DNA of 64,000 nucleotides, taken from contig NZ_JASAOI010000014.1 in assembly GCF_029953285.1 (NCBI RefSeq), positions 299,125-363,124 on the forward strand. The letters run 5' to 3'. Source of the stretch: Yinghuangia seranimata (GTDB taxonomy: Bacteria > Actinomycetota > Actinomycetes > Streptomycetales > Streptomycetaceae). The notes below the pieces were generated by a model that was given only the letters and a program-made list of their open reading frames with translations, was not told where the DNA came from and searched no databases. Of the stretch, positions 52,208 to 61,176 are shown piece by piece. The translations under genes were made by a program, and so were the position numbers. Numbering within the stretch: the stretch's first letter is position 1; the number at the start of each line of letters is the position of its first letter.

Positions 52208-54031
52208 TCAGTTCAGGGTGCCGTCCGGGCGGACGGTGTAGCGGCTCACCACCGGTGGGGAGTTCGGGATGGTCGCCGTCCGGAGGATCGCGCCCGGTTC
52301 GACGGTCCACTTTGTGGCGGTGGCGGCCGGGTCGACCGGGACGGCCTTGACGCCCAGCGGGGCCGGGGTGCCGCCGTCGAAGCGGAAGAACTCGACGAAC
52401 TGGGTCGGCGCGCCGCCCGCGCCCGGGGTGCGGGTCAGGACGACGACGGCGGCCGGTTCGCCGTGGAAGGTGGCCGGGAGGACCTCGGCGAGGTCCACGC
52501 GGTCGGCGCCGACGGTCGCGGTGCCGCCGACGAGGGTGACGGAGGCGCCGCCCGCGGTCGGGTCCGCGTAGGTGCGGTTGGCCCAGTCGGCGGTGCCGGT
52601 GGCGGCCGCCGGGGCGAGGGCGCCGAGCGGGTCGGCGGGGGCCCCGGACACGCCCGTCTTCGGGCGCGGCGACGCGTCGTCGTCGCCGCCCTGGAACGCC
52701 GCGATGGCGAGCGCGACGACGGCGGTGACGATCACGAACACGATGAGCTGGTGGACGAGCACCCGCCGGCGCCGGGCCTGCGCGGACGTCGGCCGCGTGC
52801 TGCCGCCCCGCGAGCGCGGGACGTGCCCTGCCGGGGGACGACCCTTGTTGGGGTGCCGGGAGTTCGCGCCGCCGTGCCCGTGGTCGCGGGTGTCCCGCCC
52901 GTGGGACGCGTCGCGGCCCGCGCCGTCCCGGGTCCCGGCGTCGCGGCCGTGCCCCTCACGGGAGTTGTGCGCGTCACGTGCCGCCGCACCCTCGGGCCCG
53001 CCGTCGCGGCCGACCTTCAGCCGCCCGTTGCTGTCCCGTACCGACGCGTCGCCCGACGACAGCAACCCGCCTGCCTTCGCGGCCGCGTTGGCCGATCCCA
53101 CCCGTCGCCCCCCACCGCCCATATTCGAGAGCGCTTCGCGCTCGCCCCCCATTTGTGCGTTGCCGGTGCGCACGGGGCCGGAGCGCGGCCCCGGGTCCGC
53201 GCCGGGTTCGGCGGACTGGCGGCGGGCCAGGACGGCGAGCCGGTCGCGGACCTCCTCCGCGCTGGGCCGCATGAGCGGGTCCTTGGCGAGGCAGGCCGAG
53301 ATCAGCGGCACCGCGGGCGCGGGCACGCCTTCGAGGTCGGGCTCCTCGTGGACGACGCGGTACAGCAGCGCGTCCACGGGCCCGGACCCGAACGGCGAGC
53401 TGCCGCGCCCCGCGTACGCGAGCGTCACCCCGAGGGCGAAAACGTCGGTCGCCGGCGTCACCGGTTGCCCGCGCACCTGTTCGGGCGCGAGGAAGCCGGG
53501 GGAGCCGACCGCGGTGCCGGTGTGCGTGAGCGTCCCGGCGCCGTCGGCGTACGCGATGCCGAAGTCGATGATCTGCGGCCCGTCGGGCGACAGAAGGATG
53601 TTGGACGGCTTCACGTCGCGGTGCACAACACCCGCCGCGTGCACCGACACCAGCCCGTCCGCGACCGCGGAGCCGACGCGCGCCAGCTCGGCGCAGCTGA
53701 GCGGCCCGCGTTCGCCGACCCGCCGCTGCAGGGACGGGCCGGGCACGTACGCCGTGGCCAGCCACGGCCGCGCCGCCTCCGGGTCCGCGTCGACCAGCGG
53801 CGCCGTACGGTTGCCGCGCACACGCGCCGCCGCGGCCACCTCGCGGGCGAACCGGGAGCGGAACTCGGGGTTGTTGGCGAGCTCGGGCCGGATCAGCTTG
53901 AGCGCGACCTTGCGCCCGTGCCGGTCGGTGCCGAGGTACACGACGCCCATGCCGCCCGCGCCGAGCCTGCGCAGCAGCCGGTACGAGCCGACGACGCGCG
54001 GGTCCTGCCGCCGCAGCCGCACCATCGTCAT
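52208..54031 (-). CDS. Transmembrane Ser/Thr protein kinase with small extracellular domain
   Basis: 607 residues from ATG 54031. Kinase domain about 17-275: RRLGAGGMGVVYLG, Lys45, HRDVKPSN at 137-144, DFG at 156-158, FLAPEQ. An Arg/Gly/His/Asp-rich linker follows, including repeats of the GRDAGTRDGAGRDASHGRD type. A single membrane helix (VLVHQLIVFVIVTAVVALAIAAF) lies at about 417-440. About 150 extracellular residues (TYADPTAGGASVTLVGGTAT onward) match no PASTA or binding-protein pattern I know. Substrate and signal unknown. It shares a promoter region with the divergent AAA ATPase. Confidence 0.92.
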   Translation of the reverse strand: MTMVRLRRQDPRVVGSYRLLRRLGAGGMGVVYLGTDRHGRKVALKLIRPELANNPEFRSRFAREVAAAARVRGNRTAPLVDADPEAARPWLATAYVPGPSLQRRVGERGPLSCAELARVGSAVADGLVSVHAAGVVHRDVKPSNILLSPDGPQIIDFGIAYADGAGTLTHTGTAVGSPGFLAPEQVRGQPVTPATDVFALGVTLAYAGRGSSPFGSGPVDALLYRVVHEEPDLEGVPAPAVPLISACLAKDPLMRPSAEEVRDRLAVLARRQSAEPGADPGPRSGPVRTGNAQMGGEREALSNMGGGGRRVGSANAAAKAGGLLSSGDASVRDSNGRLKVGRDGGPEGAAARDAHNSREGHGRDAGTRDGAGRDASHGRDTRDHGHGGANSRHPNKGRPPAGHVPRSRGGSTRPTSAQARRRRVLVHQLIVFVIVTAVVALAIAAFQGGDDDASPRPKTGVSGAPADPLGALAPAAATGTADWANRTYADPTAGGASVTLVGGTATVGADRVDLAEVLPATFHGEPAAVVVLTRTPGAGGAPTQFVEFFRFDGGTPAPLGVKAVPVDPAATATKWTVEPGAILRTATIPNSPPVVSRYTVRPDGTLN

Positions 54032-54061
54032 CGAGGGCGTTCTCCTAGTACCTGGTTCGTT

Positions 54062-54085
54062 CCGGTCCGGCCCGGGCCGGACCGG
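54062..54085. promoter_or_regulatory. 24-base perfect palindrome in divergent promoter region
   Basis: CCGGTCCGGCCC meets GGGCCGGACCGG head to head without a spacer, between the kinase gene and the AAA gene. With no loop it is a poor terminator and a better candidate protein-binding site or cruciform. Confidence 0.35.
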
Positions 54086-54271
54086 TCGTGCCGGGGCGCG
54101 CGGGACCGACCGGGCTGATCAGTCGTCCGTGACACACGTTAGAGGACTGGTGCCGATTCAAGCGGTAATGCACGCCGGAGGGCGGCGGGGCGGCAAAACC
54201 GGGTGACATCGTACGGCCGCGCGGCCCACCCTTGTGGGCGATCCCGCCTCCCCCGGACGAAGGGCCCCTTC

Positions 54272-55351
54272 GTGCAGTCTCCCGTGACCGTCACCCCCGC
54301 CGCGCTGCCCGACGTGCTGCTTCATGTCGCCGTCGTCAGGCCGGTGTTCGTGTGGGGCGCGCCGGGGATCGGGAAGTCGTCGATGGTGCGCCGGTTCGCG
54401 GACGGCCTGGGCCTGGAGTGCGTGTCCCTGCTCGGCACCCAGTTGGCGCCGGAGGACCTCATCGGCGTGCCGCAGATCGTGGACGGGCGCAGCCGGTTCT
54501 GCCCGCCGGAGTCGATCGCCCGCGACACGCCGTACTGCCTCTTCCTCGACGAGCTCAACGCCGCGTCGCCGGACGTCCAGAAGGCCTTCTACTCGCTCAT
54601 CCTGGACCGCCGCATCGGGTCGTACGAACTCCCGGCCGGCTCGGTCGTGATCGGCGCGGGCAACCGGGCCACCGACAACGCGCTGGCCCGCCCCATGTCG
54701 TCGGCGCTCGCGAACCGCCTGGTGCACGTCCACCTGCGCGCGTCCGCCGCCGACTGGCTGACGTGGGCGGTGCACGCGGGCATCCACCCGTGGATCGTCG
54801 AGTACCTCACGCAGCGCCCCGACCACCTGTGGAGCGCGCCGCCGAAGACCGAGGAGCCGTTCTCGACGCCGCGCAGCTGGCACATGCTGTCCGACACGCT
54901 TCACTCGTACGGAGACACCGTGCGGGGGGAGCGCGGCGTCGGCGTCGTCGAACTCCTGGTGTACGGGACGCTCACGCCCGCGCACGCCTCCGGCTTCCTC
55001 GCCTACATGAAGACCGTCCGCAACGCCTACGGCCTGGACGCCATCCTCAAGGGCGACGCCCGCTGGCCCGCCGCGCCCGCCGACCGCGACCTGCTGTACT
55101 TCCTCGCCGAGACGTTCCGCGCCCGGCTGGCCAAGGAACTGCCCGCCGACAAGCGCCACGCGTCGCCCGCCGTACGCCAGTTCGCGTTCCGCGCGAAGAG
55201 CCTGCTGGTCGAGTTGGCCGAGGTCTCGCTGGAGATCGCCCAGTTGGTCATCGCGAACGACGAGGACGGAAACCCGCAGCTGCCCGGCTGGTTCCTCGTC
55301 GACGCCGCCCGCGACATGCCGCGCCTGGTCGCCGCCCGGCACGGCGGCTGA
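54272..55351 (+). CDS. MoxR-like AAA ATPase
   Basis: 359 residues from GTG 54272 after GACGAAGGG. Walker A GAPGIGKSS at 29-37, Walker B YCLFLDELNAAS with the D-E pair, sensor-1 VIGAGNRATDNALARPMSSA with an arginine-finger-like ANRLVHVHL. Such ATPases act with a VWA protein as metal-insertion or assembly chaperones. The very next gene encodes a VWA domain protein, 41 bases away, supporting that partnership. The client is not identifiable from the window. Confidence 0.9.
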   Translation: MQSPVTVTPAALPDVLLHVAVVRPVFVWGAPGIGKSSMVRRFADGLGLECVSLLGTQLAPEDLIGVPQIVDGRSRFCPPESIARDTPYCLFLDELNAASPDVQKAFYSLILDRRIGSYELPAGSVVIGAGNRATDNALARPMSSALANRLVHVHLRASAADWLTWAVHAGIHPWIVEYLTQRPDHLWSAPPKTEEPFSTPRSWHMLSDTLHSYGDTVRGERGVGVVELLVYGTLTPAHASGFLAYMKTVRNAYGLDAILKGDARWPAAPADRDLLYFLAETFRARLAKELPADKRHASPAVRQFAFRAKSLLVELAEVSLEIAQLVIANDEDGNPQLPGWFLVDAARDMPRLVAARHGG

Positions 55352-55392
55352 GCCGGAACCGAGCCGAAGCTGAGCTGAAAGGGGGCAGCCAG

Positions 55393-57360
55393 ATGGCGGA
55401 CAAGCACAAGAAGGCCGCGGAACAGGCGGCGCGGCGCGACAAGATGCGCGCCAACGGGTGGGAGATCCTGCGGGGCAGCACCGTGATGCGGGCGCTGGCC
55501 GGCGTGCAGACGCCGGGCGCGTACGTTTCGGCGTCCTCCGAGTCGGCCTGGGCCGCCGAGCCGCTCACCACGGGCTGGGCGCAGGTCTCCTCGCAGGGCG
55601 GCTTCCGCGTCGACCCGTACCGTGACGGCGAACCCGCCGAATGGGCCTGGGTCTTCACCCATCTGCTCCTGCACCTGGGGCTCGGGCACGCGTCCGAGGA
55701 GCGGCTGCGCGAGGCCGGGGTCGACCCTGGGCGGCCGCTGCCGGAGGCGTACGCGGTGGCGTGCTGCGTCGCGGTGGAGCGGTTCGCGCAGGGGATCAGG
55801 GTGGGGCGGCCGCTCACCCATCCGCCGTCGCTCCCGGAGGGCGACGAGCTGAGCCTGGCGCGCCGTTGGGCCGACGAGGGCGTGCCGCCGGACCTGCGCG
55901 GCATCGGGGCGAACGGCAACGCGCCGTGCTTCGCCGTGCTCCCCGCGCCGCCCGACTGGGACCCGGCCAAGCGCTGGGAGGTGGACTGGCCCGTCATGTT
56001 CGGGCGCGGGCTCGCCGAGGCCGCGAGCGAGGCGATGGCCACGGCCGCCTCGAAGGCCGGCGGCGTCCGGCGCAAGGCCGTGCGCGGCCCGTGGGACCGG
56101 GCGCTGGACTGGTTCGTGTCGTCGTACCCGCTGCTGGGCGCGCTCGCCGCGGGCCTGACCGTGGTCGCGGACGCCGAGACCGCGCAGGCGTGGGACATCT
56201 CCGTCGCGGCGGTCAGCCCGCGCGCCGCCGAGATCTACGTCAACCCGAACGCCCGGCTGACCATGCAGGAATGGCGGTTCGTCCTCGCCCACGAGATGCT
56301 GCACGCCGCACTCGGGCACGACCGGCGCCTGGACGGCCGCGACCCGGAACTGTTCAACATCGCGTGCGACTTCGTCATCAACGACTGGCTGGTCCAGATG
56401 GGTGTCGGCCACATGCCCGAGGGACTGCTGTACGACCCGCAGCTGAGCGGGCTGTCGGCGGAGGCCGTCTACGACACGCTGATCACCGACCTGCGCCGGG
56501 CGCGGAAGCTGGAGACCGTCGCGGGGCGCACGCACGGCGGCAAGACCGGCGACGTGCTGGGGGACTGGCTGTGCGACCCGCAGTCGGCCGACCGGCGCGC
56601 CACCCGGGCGGAGAACCGCAAGGCGCGCAAGGCCGGGCCGCCGCCGACCGCCCCGTGGGAGCGAACGGACGGGCCGCAGCCGGGGAGGTTCGTCGACCTG
56701 GACGCGTTCTACCGGCGCGCGCTGTCGACCGGCCTCGCGTACCACGACCACGACGCGTCCCGCGGACTGCTGCCGGCCGGGCTGATCGAGGAGATCCGCG
56801 CGCTGGAGCACCCGCCGCTCGCGTGGGACGCCAAGCTGGCGCGCTGGTTCGACGAGCACGTGCGCTCACCGGAGCCGCGCCGCTCGTACGTGCGGGCGTC
56901 GCGCCGCCAGGCGGCGTCCCCGGACATCCCGCGCCCCGGCCGGTACGTGCCCGAAGAGCTCGCCGCGCAGTGCACGTTCGGCGTCGTGCTGGACACCTCG
57001 GGGTCGATGGACCGCGAACTGCTCGGCAAGGCGCTCGGCGCCATCGCCTCCTATGCGAGCGCGCGCGACGTGCCGCGGGCCCGCGTGGTGTTCTGCGACG
57101 CGGTCGCCTACGACGCCGGCTACCTGCCGGTGGAGGAGATCGCCGGTACGGTGCGGGTGCGCGGGCGCGGCGGCACGGTGCTGCAGCCGGGCGTCGATCT
57201 CCTGCAGCGTGCCCCGGACTTCCCGCAGGACGGTCCGATCCTCGTTATTACCGACGGGTATTGCGACCGGGTCGTGGTGCGTCGCGAACACGCTTTCCTG
57301 GTACCGCGAGGCGCCCGACTGCCGTTCCGTCCGAGGGGACCCGTCTTCACCGTCGTGTGA
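55393..57360 (+). CDS. Putative metallopeptidase + VWA-like protein (DUF2201 type) with duplicated zinc motif
   Basis: 655 residues from ATG 55393 after AAAGGGGG. The second zinc motif is intact: HEMLHAALGH at 300-309, preceded by QEWRFVLA. An N-terminal copy reads HLLLHLGLGH at 90-99, keeping all three His at the same spacing but replacing the catalytic Glu with Leu. The C-terminal VWA-like domain has a MIDAS-type DTSGSM at 534-539, TVLQPGVDLL and LVITDGYCD. It probably works with the upstream AAA ATPase in the cytosol; no signal peptide. The two related zinc-like regions suggest an internal duplication with one pseudo-enzyme half. Confidence 0.88.
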   Translation: MADKHKKAAEQAARRDKMRANGWEILRGSTVMRALAGVQTPGAYVSASSESAWAAEPLTTGWAQVSSQGGFRVDPYRDGEPAEWAWVFTHLLLHLGLGHASEERLREAGVDPGRPLPEAYAVACCVAVERFAQGIRVGRPLTHPPSLPEGDELSLARRWADEGVPPDLRGIGANGNAPCFAVLPAPPDWDPAKRWEVDWPVMFGRGLAEAASEAMATAASKAGGVRRKAVRGPWDRALDWFVSSYPLLGALAAGLTVVADAETAQAWDISVAAVSPRAAEIYVNPNARLTMQEWRFVLAHEMLHAALGHDRRLDGRDPELFNIACDFVINDWLVQMGVGHMPEGLLYDPQLSGLSAEAVYDTLITDLRRARKLETVAGRTHGGKTGDVLGDWLCDPQSADRRATRAENRKARKAGPPPTAPWERTDGPQPGRFVDLDAFYRRALSTGLAYHDHDASRGLLPAGLIEEIRALEHPPLAWDAKLARWFDEHVRSPEPRRSYVRASRRQAASPDIPRPGRYVPEELAAQCTFGVVLDTSGSMDRELLGKALGAIASYASARDVPRARVVFCDAVAYDAGYLPVEEIAGTVRVRGRGGTVLQPGVDLLQRAPDFPQDGPILVITDGYCDRVVVRREHAFLVPRGARLPFRPRGPVFTVV

Positions 57361-57451
57361 CCGGTACCCTTGCCCGATCATCGGCCGACGCCGAAGCAGG
57401 CGAACACGGCGCACACCCCGGTGAACGGGAGGAAAGCGGGAGGATGGGGGC

Positions 57452-58015
57452 GTGACCGACCGTCAGCGGGTCGTCCAGCGGCTCACGGAGACCTTCGCGT
57501 GGGCGGACACGCCGGTCGGCGTCTTCGCCGACCTGTCCGGCTGGTGGCGTGACCCGGAACTGCTCGGGCTGCTCGGCCCGGCGCTCGCCGACCTGCACAG
57601 CGCGCGGAAGCCCACGGTGGTGGCCGGCATCGAGACGCGCGGCCTGGTGCTCGGCCCGCTCACCGCGCTCGCCCTCGGCGTCGGCTTCGTCGAGGTGCGC
57701 AAGGCGTACCGGATCGCGGGCGAGGCCCAACGCGACGCCGACGACCCGATGCTGCGCGCGGAAACGCCGCCCGAGTACCAGGACGGCGGGCTCACACTGA
57801 TGGCGCCGCGGCGGCTGTTCACCCCGGACGACCGGGTGCTGCTCGTCGACGAATGGATCGAATCCGGCGCGCAGGCGCACGCTGTGCGGCGCATGGTCGC
57901 CGAGGCCGGCGCGCAGTGGGCCGGCGTCGCGGTGATCGTCGACGCGACCGAGCCGCGGGTCCGCGAGCACCTGGACGTGCGCGGACTGGTCGGCGAGGAC
58001 GACCTGCCGGCCTGA
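57452..58015 (+). CDS. Purine-type phosphoribosyltransferase
   Basis: 187 residues from GTG 57452 behind GGGAGGATGGGGG. The type I PRTase fold is seen in TVVAGIETRGLVLGPLTALA and the PRPP loop VLLVDEWIESGAQAHAV (about residues 129-145; the acidic pair DE precedes the SGAQ turn). It resembles adenine phosphoribosyltransferases but is too divergent for a base assignment. It lies 91 bases after the VWA gene and may belong to the same transcript. Confidence 0.85.
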   Translation: MTDRQRVVQRLTETFAWADTPVGVFADLSGWWRDPELLGLLGPALADLHSARKPTVVAGIETRGLVLGPLTALALGVGFVEVRKAYRIAGEAQRDADDPMLRAETPPEYQDGGLTLMAPRRLFTPDDRVLLVDEWIESGAQAHAVRRMVAEAGAQWAGVAVIVDATEPRVREHLDVRGLVGEDDLPA

Positions 58016-58144
58016 CCGGCCACCCCCTGGCCGGCCCGGCCGCGCTGGTGCGTCTACGCGGACGGCTCCCCCCGGAACCCCCGTGTCCCCCTCGTCACGC
58101 GGCCGCCCGCCCGGGACCGTCCCGGTCGTGCCGCCGCGCGTTGT

Positions 58145-58170
58145 CGCCGCCTGACTCCCCTCAGGCGGCG
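58145..58170. terminator. Convergent terminator at the whiB stop
   Basis: CGCCGCCTGA and TCAGGCGGCG form a perfect 10-bp stem around CTCCCC. The right arm contains the WhiB stop codon. A second, smaller hairpin (58016-58034) follows the phosphoribosyltransferase stop. Confidence 0.75.
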
Positions 58171-58445
58171 TGCTCGCGTTCCCGCAACAGTGCGGCGCGC
58201 TCCGTCTCACCCATCCCCGCCCAGACGCCGCGCCGCTCGGGCACCGTCAGCGCGTGGTCCAGGCACAGCCGCCGCACCGGGCAGCTGATGCATATCTTCT
58301 TCGCGATCCGCTCCCGCGCCCGCCGCTCGCCTGGCCGCTCCTGGTCGTCCCCGAAGAACAACCCGGCGTCCATCCCCCGGCACGACGCGTCTTCCTGCCA
58401 CCCGTACCGCGGCGGTGTCGGAATGGCGATCCGTGTGGTCCCCAT
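58161..58445 (-). CDS. WhiB-family iron-sulfur transcriptional regulator
   Basis: 94 residues from ATG 58445 behind a perfect AGGAGGAGA site. The four cluster-binding cysteines are Cys22, Cys52, Cys55 and Cys61 in the standard C-Xn-C-X2-C-X5-C layout, followed by the RRGVWAGM turn and a basic C-terminal helix. Wbl proteins hold a [4Fe-4S] cluster and act with the principal sigma factor on developmental, redox or antibiotic genes. The exact Wbl class cannot be decided here. It is divergent from the penicillin-binding protein gene. Confidence 0.95.
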   Translation of the reverse strand: MGTTRIAIPTPPRYGWQEDASCRGMDAGLFFGDDQERPGERRARERIAKKICISCPVRRLCLDHALTVPERRGVWAGMGETERAALLREREHAA

Positions 58446-58805
58446 CGCCCCGTTCTCCTCCTGCTCGACCGGCACTCCCCGAACCGGATCCTGTCCGTGA
58501 GGCCTGTGCCGTACGGCCTCATGTCTGTATCCGACGCACGCGTCCTCGTATTGGTTTCCGAGCGGCAGGAGTTTTCGTACGGGAGGATGAGGAGCCTTCC
58601 GGCGTGTCATCCGCGCTGATGATGTGCGGCGCCCACGCGCCCCGTCGCTCGCACGGCCGCACGTGCGGTCGTACAAGAACATCAACAGGTCCGTCACAAG
58701 ACCCCGCGGACGCCGCACCTCGCACCTCTCACGCGGCGGCGTTGGATACGGTGGCCGGGCGAACGGCCGGGGGAACCCGGCGATGGGCGGCAACAGGAGG
58801 CGCAA
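58446..58805. other. 360-base divergent region whiB / penicillin-binding protein
   Basis: No gene. Noticeably less GC-rich near 58540-58580 (TTTTCGTACGGGAGGATGAG), as expected for promoter DNA of both flanking genes. A CAACAGGAGGCG ribosome site precedes the penicillin-binding protein start. Confidence 0.5.
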
Positions 58806-60713
58806 GTGGGCAGGCAGAGGCGACGGATTCCTTCGGCGGTGCCGGTGGCGCTGTCCGTCGTGGTCGCGGTGGCACTCTCCGGGTGCAGCGACAGCGGTGG
58901 CGGCGACAAGAAGGACGAGTCGCAGCAGACCGCCTCCGACTTCCTGGCCGCCTGGCAGGCGGGCGACACCGCCAAGGCCTCCGGGCTGACCGACGACCCG
59001 ACCAAGGCCAAGGCCGGCCTGGACGCCGCGGCCGCCCAGATCCAGCTGCGCGGCGCCGAGTACACGGCCAAGGGCTACACCAAGGCCGACGGCGACAAGC
59101 CGGGCAGCCTCGCGTACCACTCCAAGATCACCGTGCAGGGCATCCCGACGCCGGTCGAGTTCGACTCGGCCGTCCCGGTGCTCAAGCGCGACGGCAAGAC
59201 GCTCGTGCACTGGCAGTCGACGATCGTGCACCCCGCGTACGTCGACGGGGCGAAGTTCACGAACAGCCGCAAGTCGTTCGACCGGGCCTCGATCCTCGAC
59301 CGCAACGGCCAGCCGCTCGTCGGCGCCCAGCCGGTCGTCGTCATCGAGATCTGGCCGTCGAAGATGACCAACCCGGACGCGGTCTACGCGGCTCTGCGCG
59401 ACCCGGTGTTCGGCGGCGTCGACGTCGACAAGCTCAAGGCCCGCGTCGCGGCGTCCCCGCCGGACAACGCGGTCTCCGTGGTCACGCTGCGCAAGGCCGT
59501 CTTCGAGAGCCAGGCCCAGCCCAAGCTGCGCAACCTGTCGGGCATCAAGCTCACCGACTCCACCCGGCAGATCGCCGCGGACGCCGGGCAGCAGCTCATC
59601 GGCACGGTCGGCGAGGCCACCAAGGAGATCCTGGCCAAGAAGGGCTACGAGAACGCGGGCCCGGGCGACCAGGTCGGCACCTCCGGACTCCAGGCCCGCT
59701 ACCAGTCGACGCTCGCCGGCGTCGCGAACGCCAAGGTCACCATCAAGCCGCCGACCGGCAACGAGGTCGTGCTCGCCGAGGTCCAGGGCAAGCAGGGCAC
59801 GCCCGTGAAGACCACGATCGACCCGAAGATGCAGTCGCAGGCCGAGAAGTCGGTCAAGATCAGCAACGACAAGAACGCCGCGATCGTCGCCCTCGACGCC
59901 ACCACCGGCGAGATCCTGGCTGCCGCGAACAACCCGCCGAACGGCTCGAACCGGGCCTTCGAGGGCCAGTACGCGCCGGGCTCGACGTTCAAGACCGTCA
60001 CCTCCGCCGCCCTCCTGCAGGCCGGCATGAAGATCGGCGACCCGGCCGAGTGCTCGGAGACGCTGGTCGTCAACGGGCAGACGTTCAAGAACTACGACGG
60101 CCTCAAGCCGATCGCCAACGCGACGTTCCAGCAGGACTTCATGCAGTCCTGCAACACCGGCTTCATCAGCCAGCGCGACAAGCTCAAGGACGACACGCTC
60201 AACAAGACGGCGAGCGACCTGTTCGGCATCGGCCAGCAGTGGGACGTCGGCGCGTCCACGTTCGACGGCTCGGTCCCGCCGGCCAACAGCCCGAACGACA
60301 AGGCCGCGTCGATGATCGGCCAGGGCCGCGTCGTGGCCAGCCCGCTGGTGATGGCGTCGGTCGCGGCGTCCGTCGACTCCGGCACCTTCAACCAGCCGAT
60401 CCTGGTCAGCGACCCCGCCCTCAAGCGCCTGCCCAGCAAGGGCCTGCCGCCCGAGGTCGCGAACCAGCTCAAGAGCCTGATGCAGAGCGTCGCGACAGGC
60501 GGCACCGCCGCCCCGTCCCTCGCCGGCATCCCCGGCACCGTCGGCGCCAAGACCGGCACCGCCGAGTTCAGCGAGAACGGCCAGACGCTCACCAACGGCT
60601 GGATGATCGCCTTCAAGAACAACATCGCGATCGCCGTCCTCGTCGAGCACGGCGAATCGGGCGGCAAGGCGGCCGGCCCGATCGTGGCCGACTTCTTCCG
60701 CAACATCCCGTAA
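58806..60713 (+). CDS. Penicillin-binding protein (class B transpeptidase lipoprotein)
   Basis: 635 residues from GTG 58806. The N-terminus PSAVPVALSVVVAVALSGC has a lipobox with Cys27, so it is anchored by lipid rather than a helix. Residues about 40-160 match the MecA_N/NTF2-like domain (ASDFLAAWQAGDTAKASGLT), about 170-330 the dimerisation region, and 340-635 the transpeptidase with Ser393 in STFK, SCN at 448-450 and KTGT at 582-585. It cross-links peptidoglycan outside the membrane. A MecA_N-bearing layout resembles low-affinity PBPs, though that does not prove resistance. It ends in a strong hairpin. Confidence 0.93.
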   Translation: MGRQRRRIPSAVPVALSVVVAVALSGCSDSGGGDKKDESQQTASDFLAAWQAGDTAKASGLTDDPTKAKAGLDAAAAQIQLRGAEYTAKGYTKADGDKPGSLAYHSKITVQGIPTPVEFDSAVPVLKRDGKTLVHWQSTIVHPAYVDGAKFTNSRKSFDRASILDRNGQPLVGAQPVVVIEIWPSKMTNPDAVYAALRDPVFGGVDVDKLKARVAASPPDNAVSVVTLRKAVFESQAQPKLRNLSGIKLTDSTRQIAADAGQQLIGTVGEATKEILAKKGYENAGPGDQVGTSGLQARYQSTLAGVANAKVTIKPPTGNEVVLAEVQGKQGTPVKTTIDPKMQSQAEKSVKISNDKNAAIVALDATTGEILAAANNPPNGSNRAFEGQYAPGSTFKTVTSAALLQAGMKIGDPAECSETLVVNGQTFKNYDGLKPIANATFQQDFMQSCNTGFISQRDKLKDDTLNKTASDLFGIGQQWDVGASTFDGSVPPANSPNDKAASMIGQGRVVASPLVMASVAASVDSGTFNQPILVSDPALKRLPSKGLPPEVANQLKSLMQSVATGGTAAPSLAGIPGTVGAKTGTAEFSENGQTLTNGWMIAFKNNIAIAVLVEHGESGGKAAGPIVADFFRNIP

Positions 60714-60726
60714 CACGTAGCCCGAC

Positions 60727-60762
60727 CCGACGGCCCCCGGTGCACCCACCGGGGGCCGTCGG
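60727..60762 (+). terminator. Terminator after penicillin-binding protein
   Basis: A perfect 16-bp stem (60727-60742 with 60747-60762), loop CACC, followed by CGTTGT. It starts 13 bases after the stop. Confidence 0.85.
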
Positions 60763-61176
60763 CGTTGTCGAGGCGCAAGGCGGCGCAGCCGACCCGGCGA
60801 GCGAACGGCGGCGAAGCCGACGTGAGGCGCGGCCGGTGGCGACGCCGGCGGGGGAGATGTGGCGGCTGGTTGCGAAGCCGGCGTGCTGGGCGAACAGCGG
60901 TGTGGCTTGGGGCCACCGGCGAGGCGCGTGGCGGGCTGGCGGCCTAACCGGCCTGGCGAGTGGCAGCCGGCGAAGACCGCTGAGCCACCGCCCACCGCCT
61001 GCCGAGCCACCGCTCGCCGCCTGCCGAACCGCCGCTCGCCGCGCGGCGCGCACGTCAGAGCGCCGCCGCCCGGCCGGGAACCAGGGTCGGTGACCGGGGT
61101 ACGTTGTGAGCCTTGGTGCCGCGACCTGTTCCAGAGCGCTGTGCGTGTCAGGGAGCCGCAGCCCCGCGAGGAACCG
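60763..61176. other. 414-base gene-free region with decayed repeats
   Basis: Contains a 22-base tandem repeat (CGCCTGCCGAGCCACCGCTC-GC at 60997-61018 and its near copy at 61019-61040), and at 61090-61146 a diverged copy of the 3' end of the neighbouring gene. The rest is GGCG/AAGCCG-rich without a gene. Confidence 0.6.
61090..61146 (-). repeat. Partial duplication of the 3' end of the 61177-62406 gene
   Basis: GTGACCGGGGTA, CGTTGTG, CCGCG-CCTGTTCCAG and GTGCGT appear in the same order here and at 61180-61237. On the minus strand the copy reads SALEQVAAPRLTTYPGH, against TALEQAAAAKAHNAYPGH in the gene. Distance between copies is about 90 bases; the stop codon is lost in the outer copy. Confidence 0.65.

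Noticed and set aside
52572..54206. Plus-strand frames opposite the second Ser/Thr kinase
   Set aside because: Shadows: the minus-strand frame has complete kinase motifs, a membrane helix and a sensible length.
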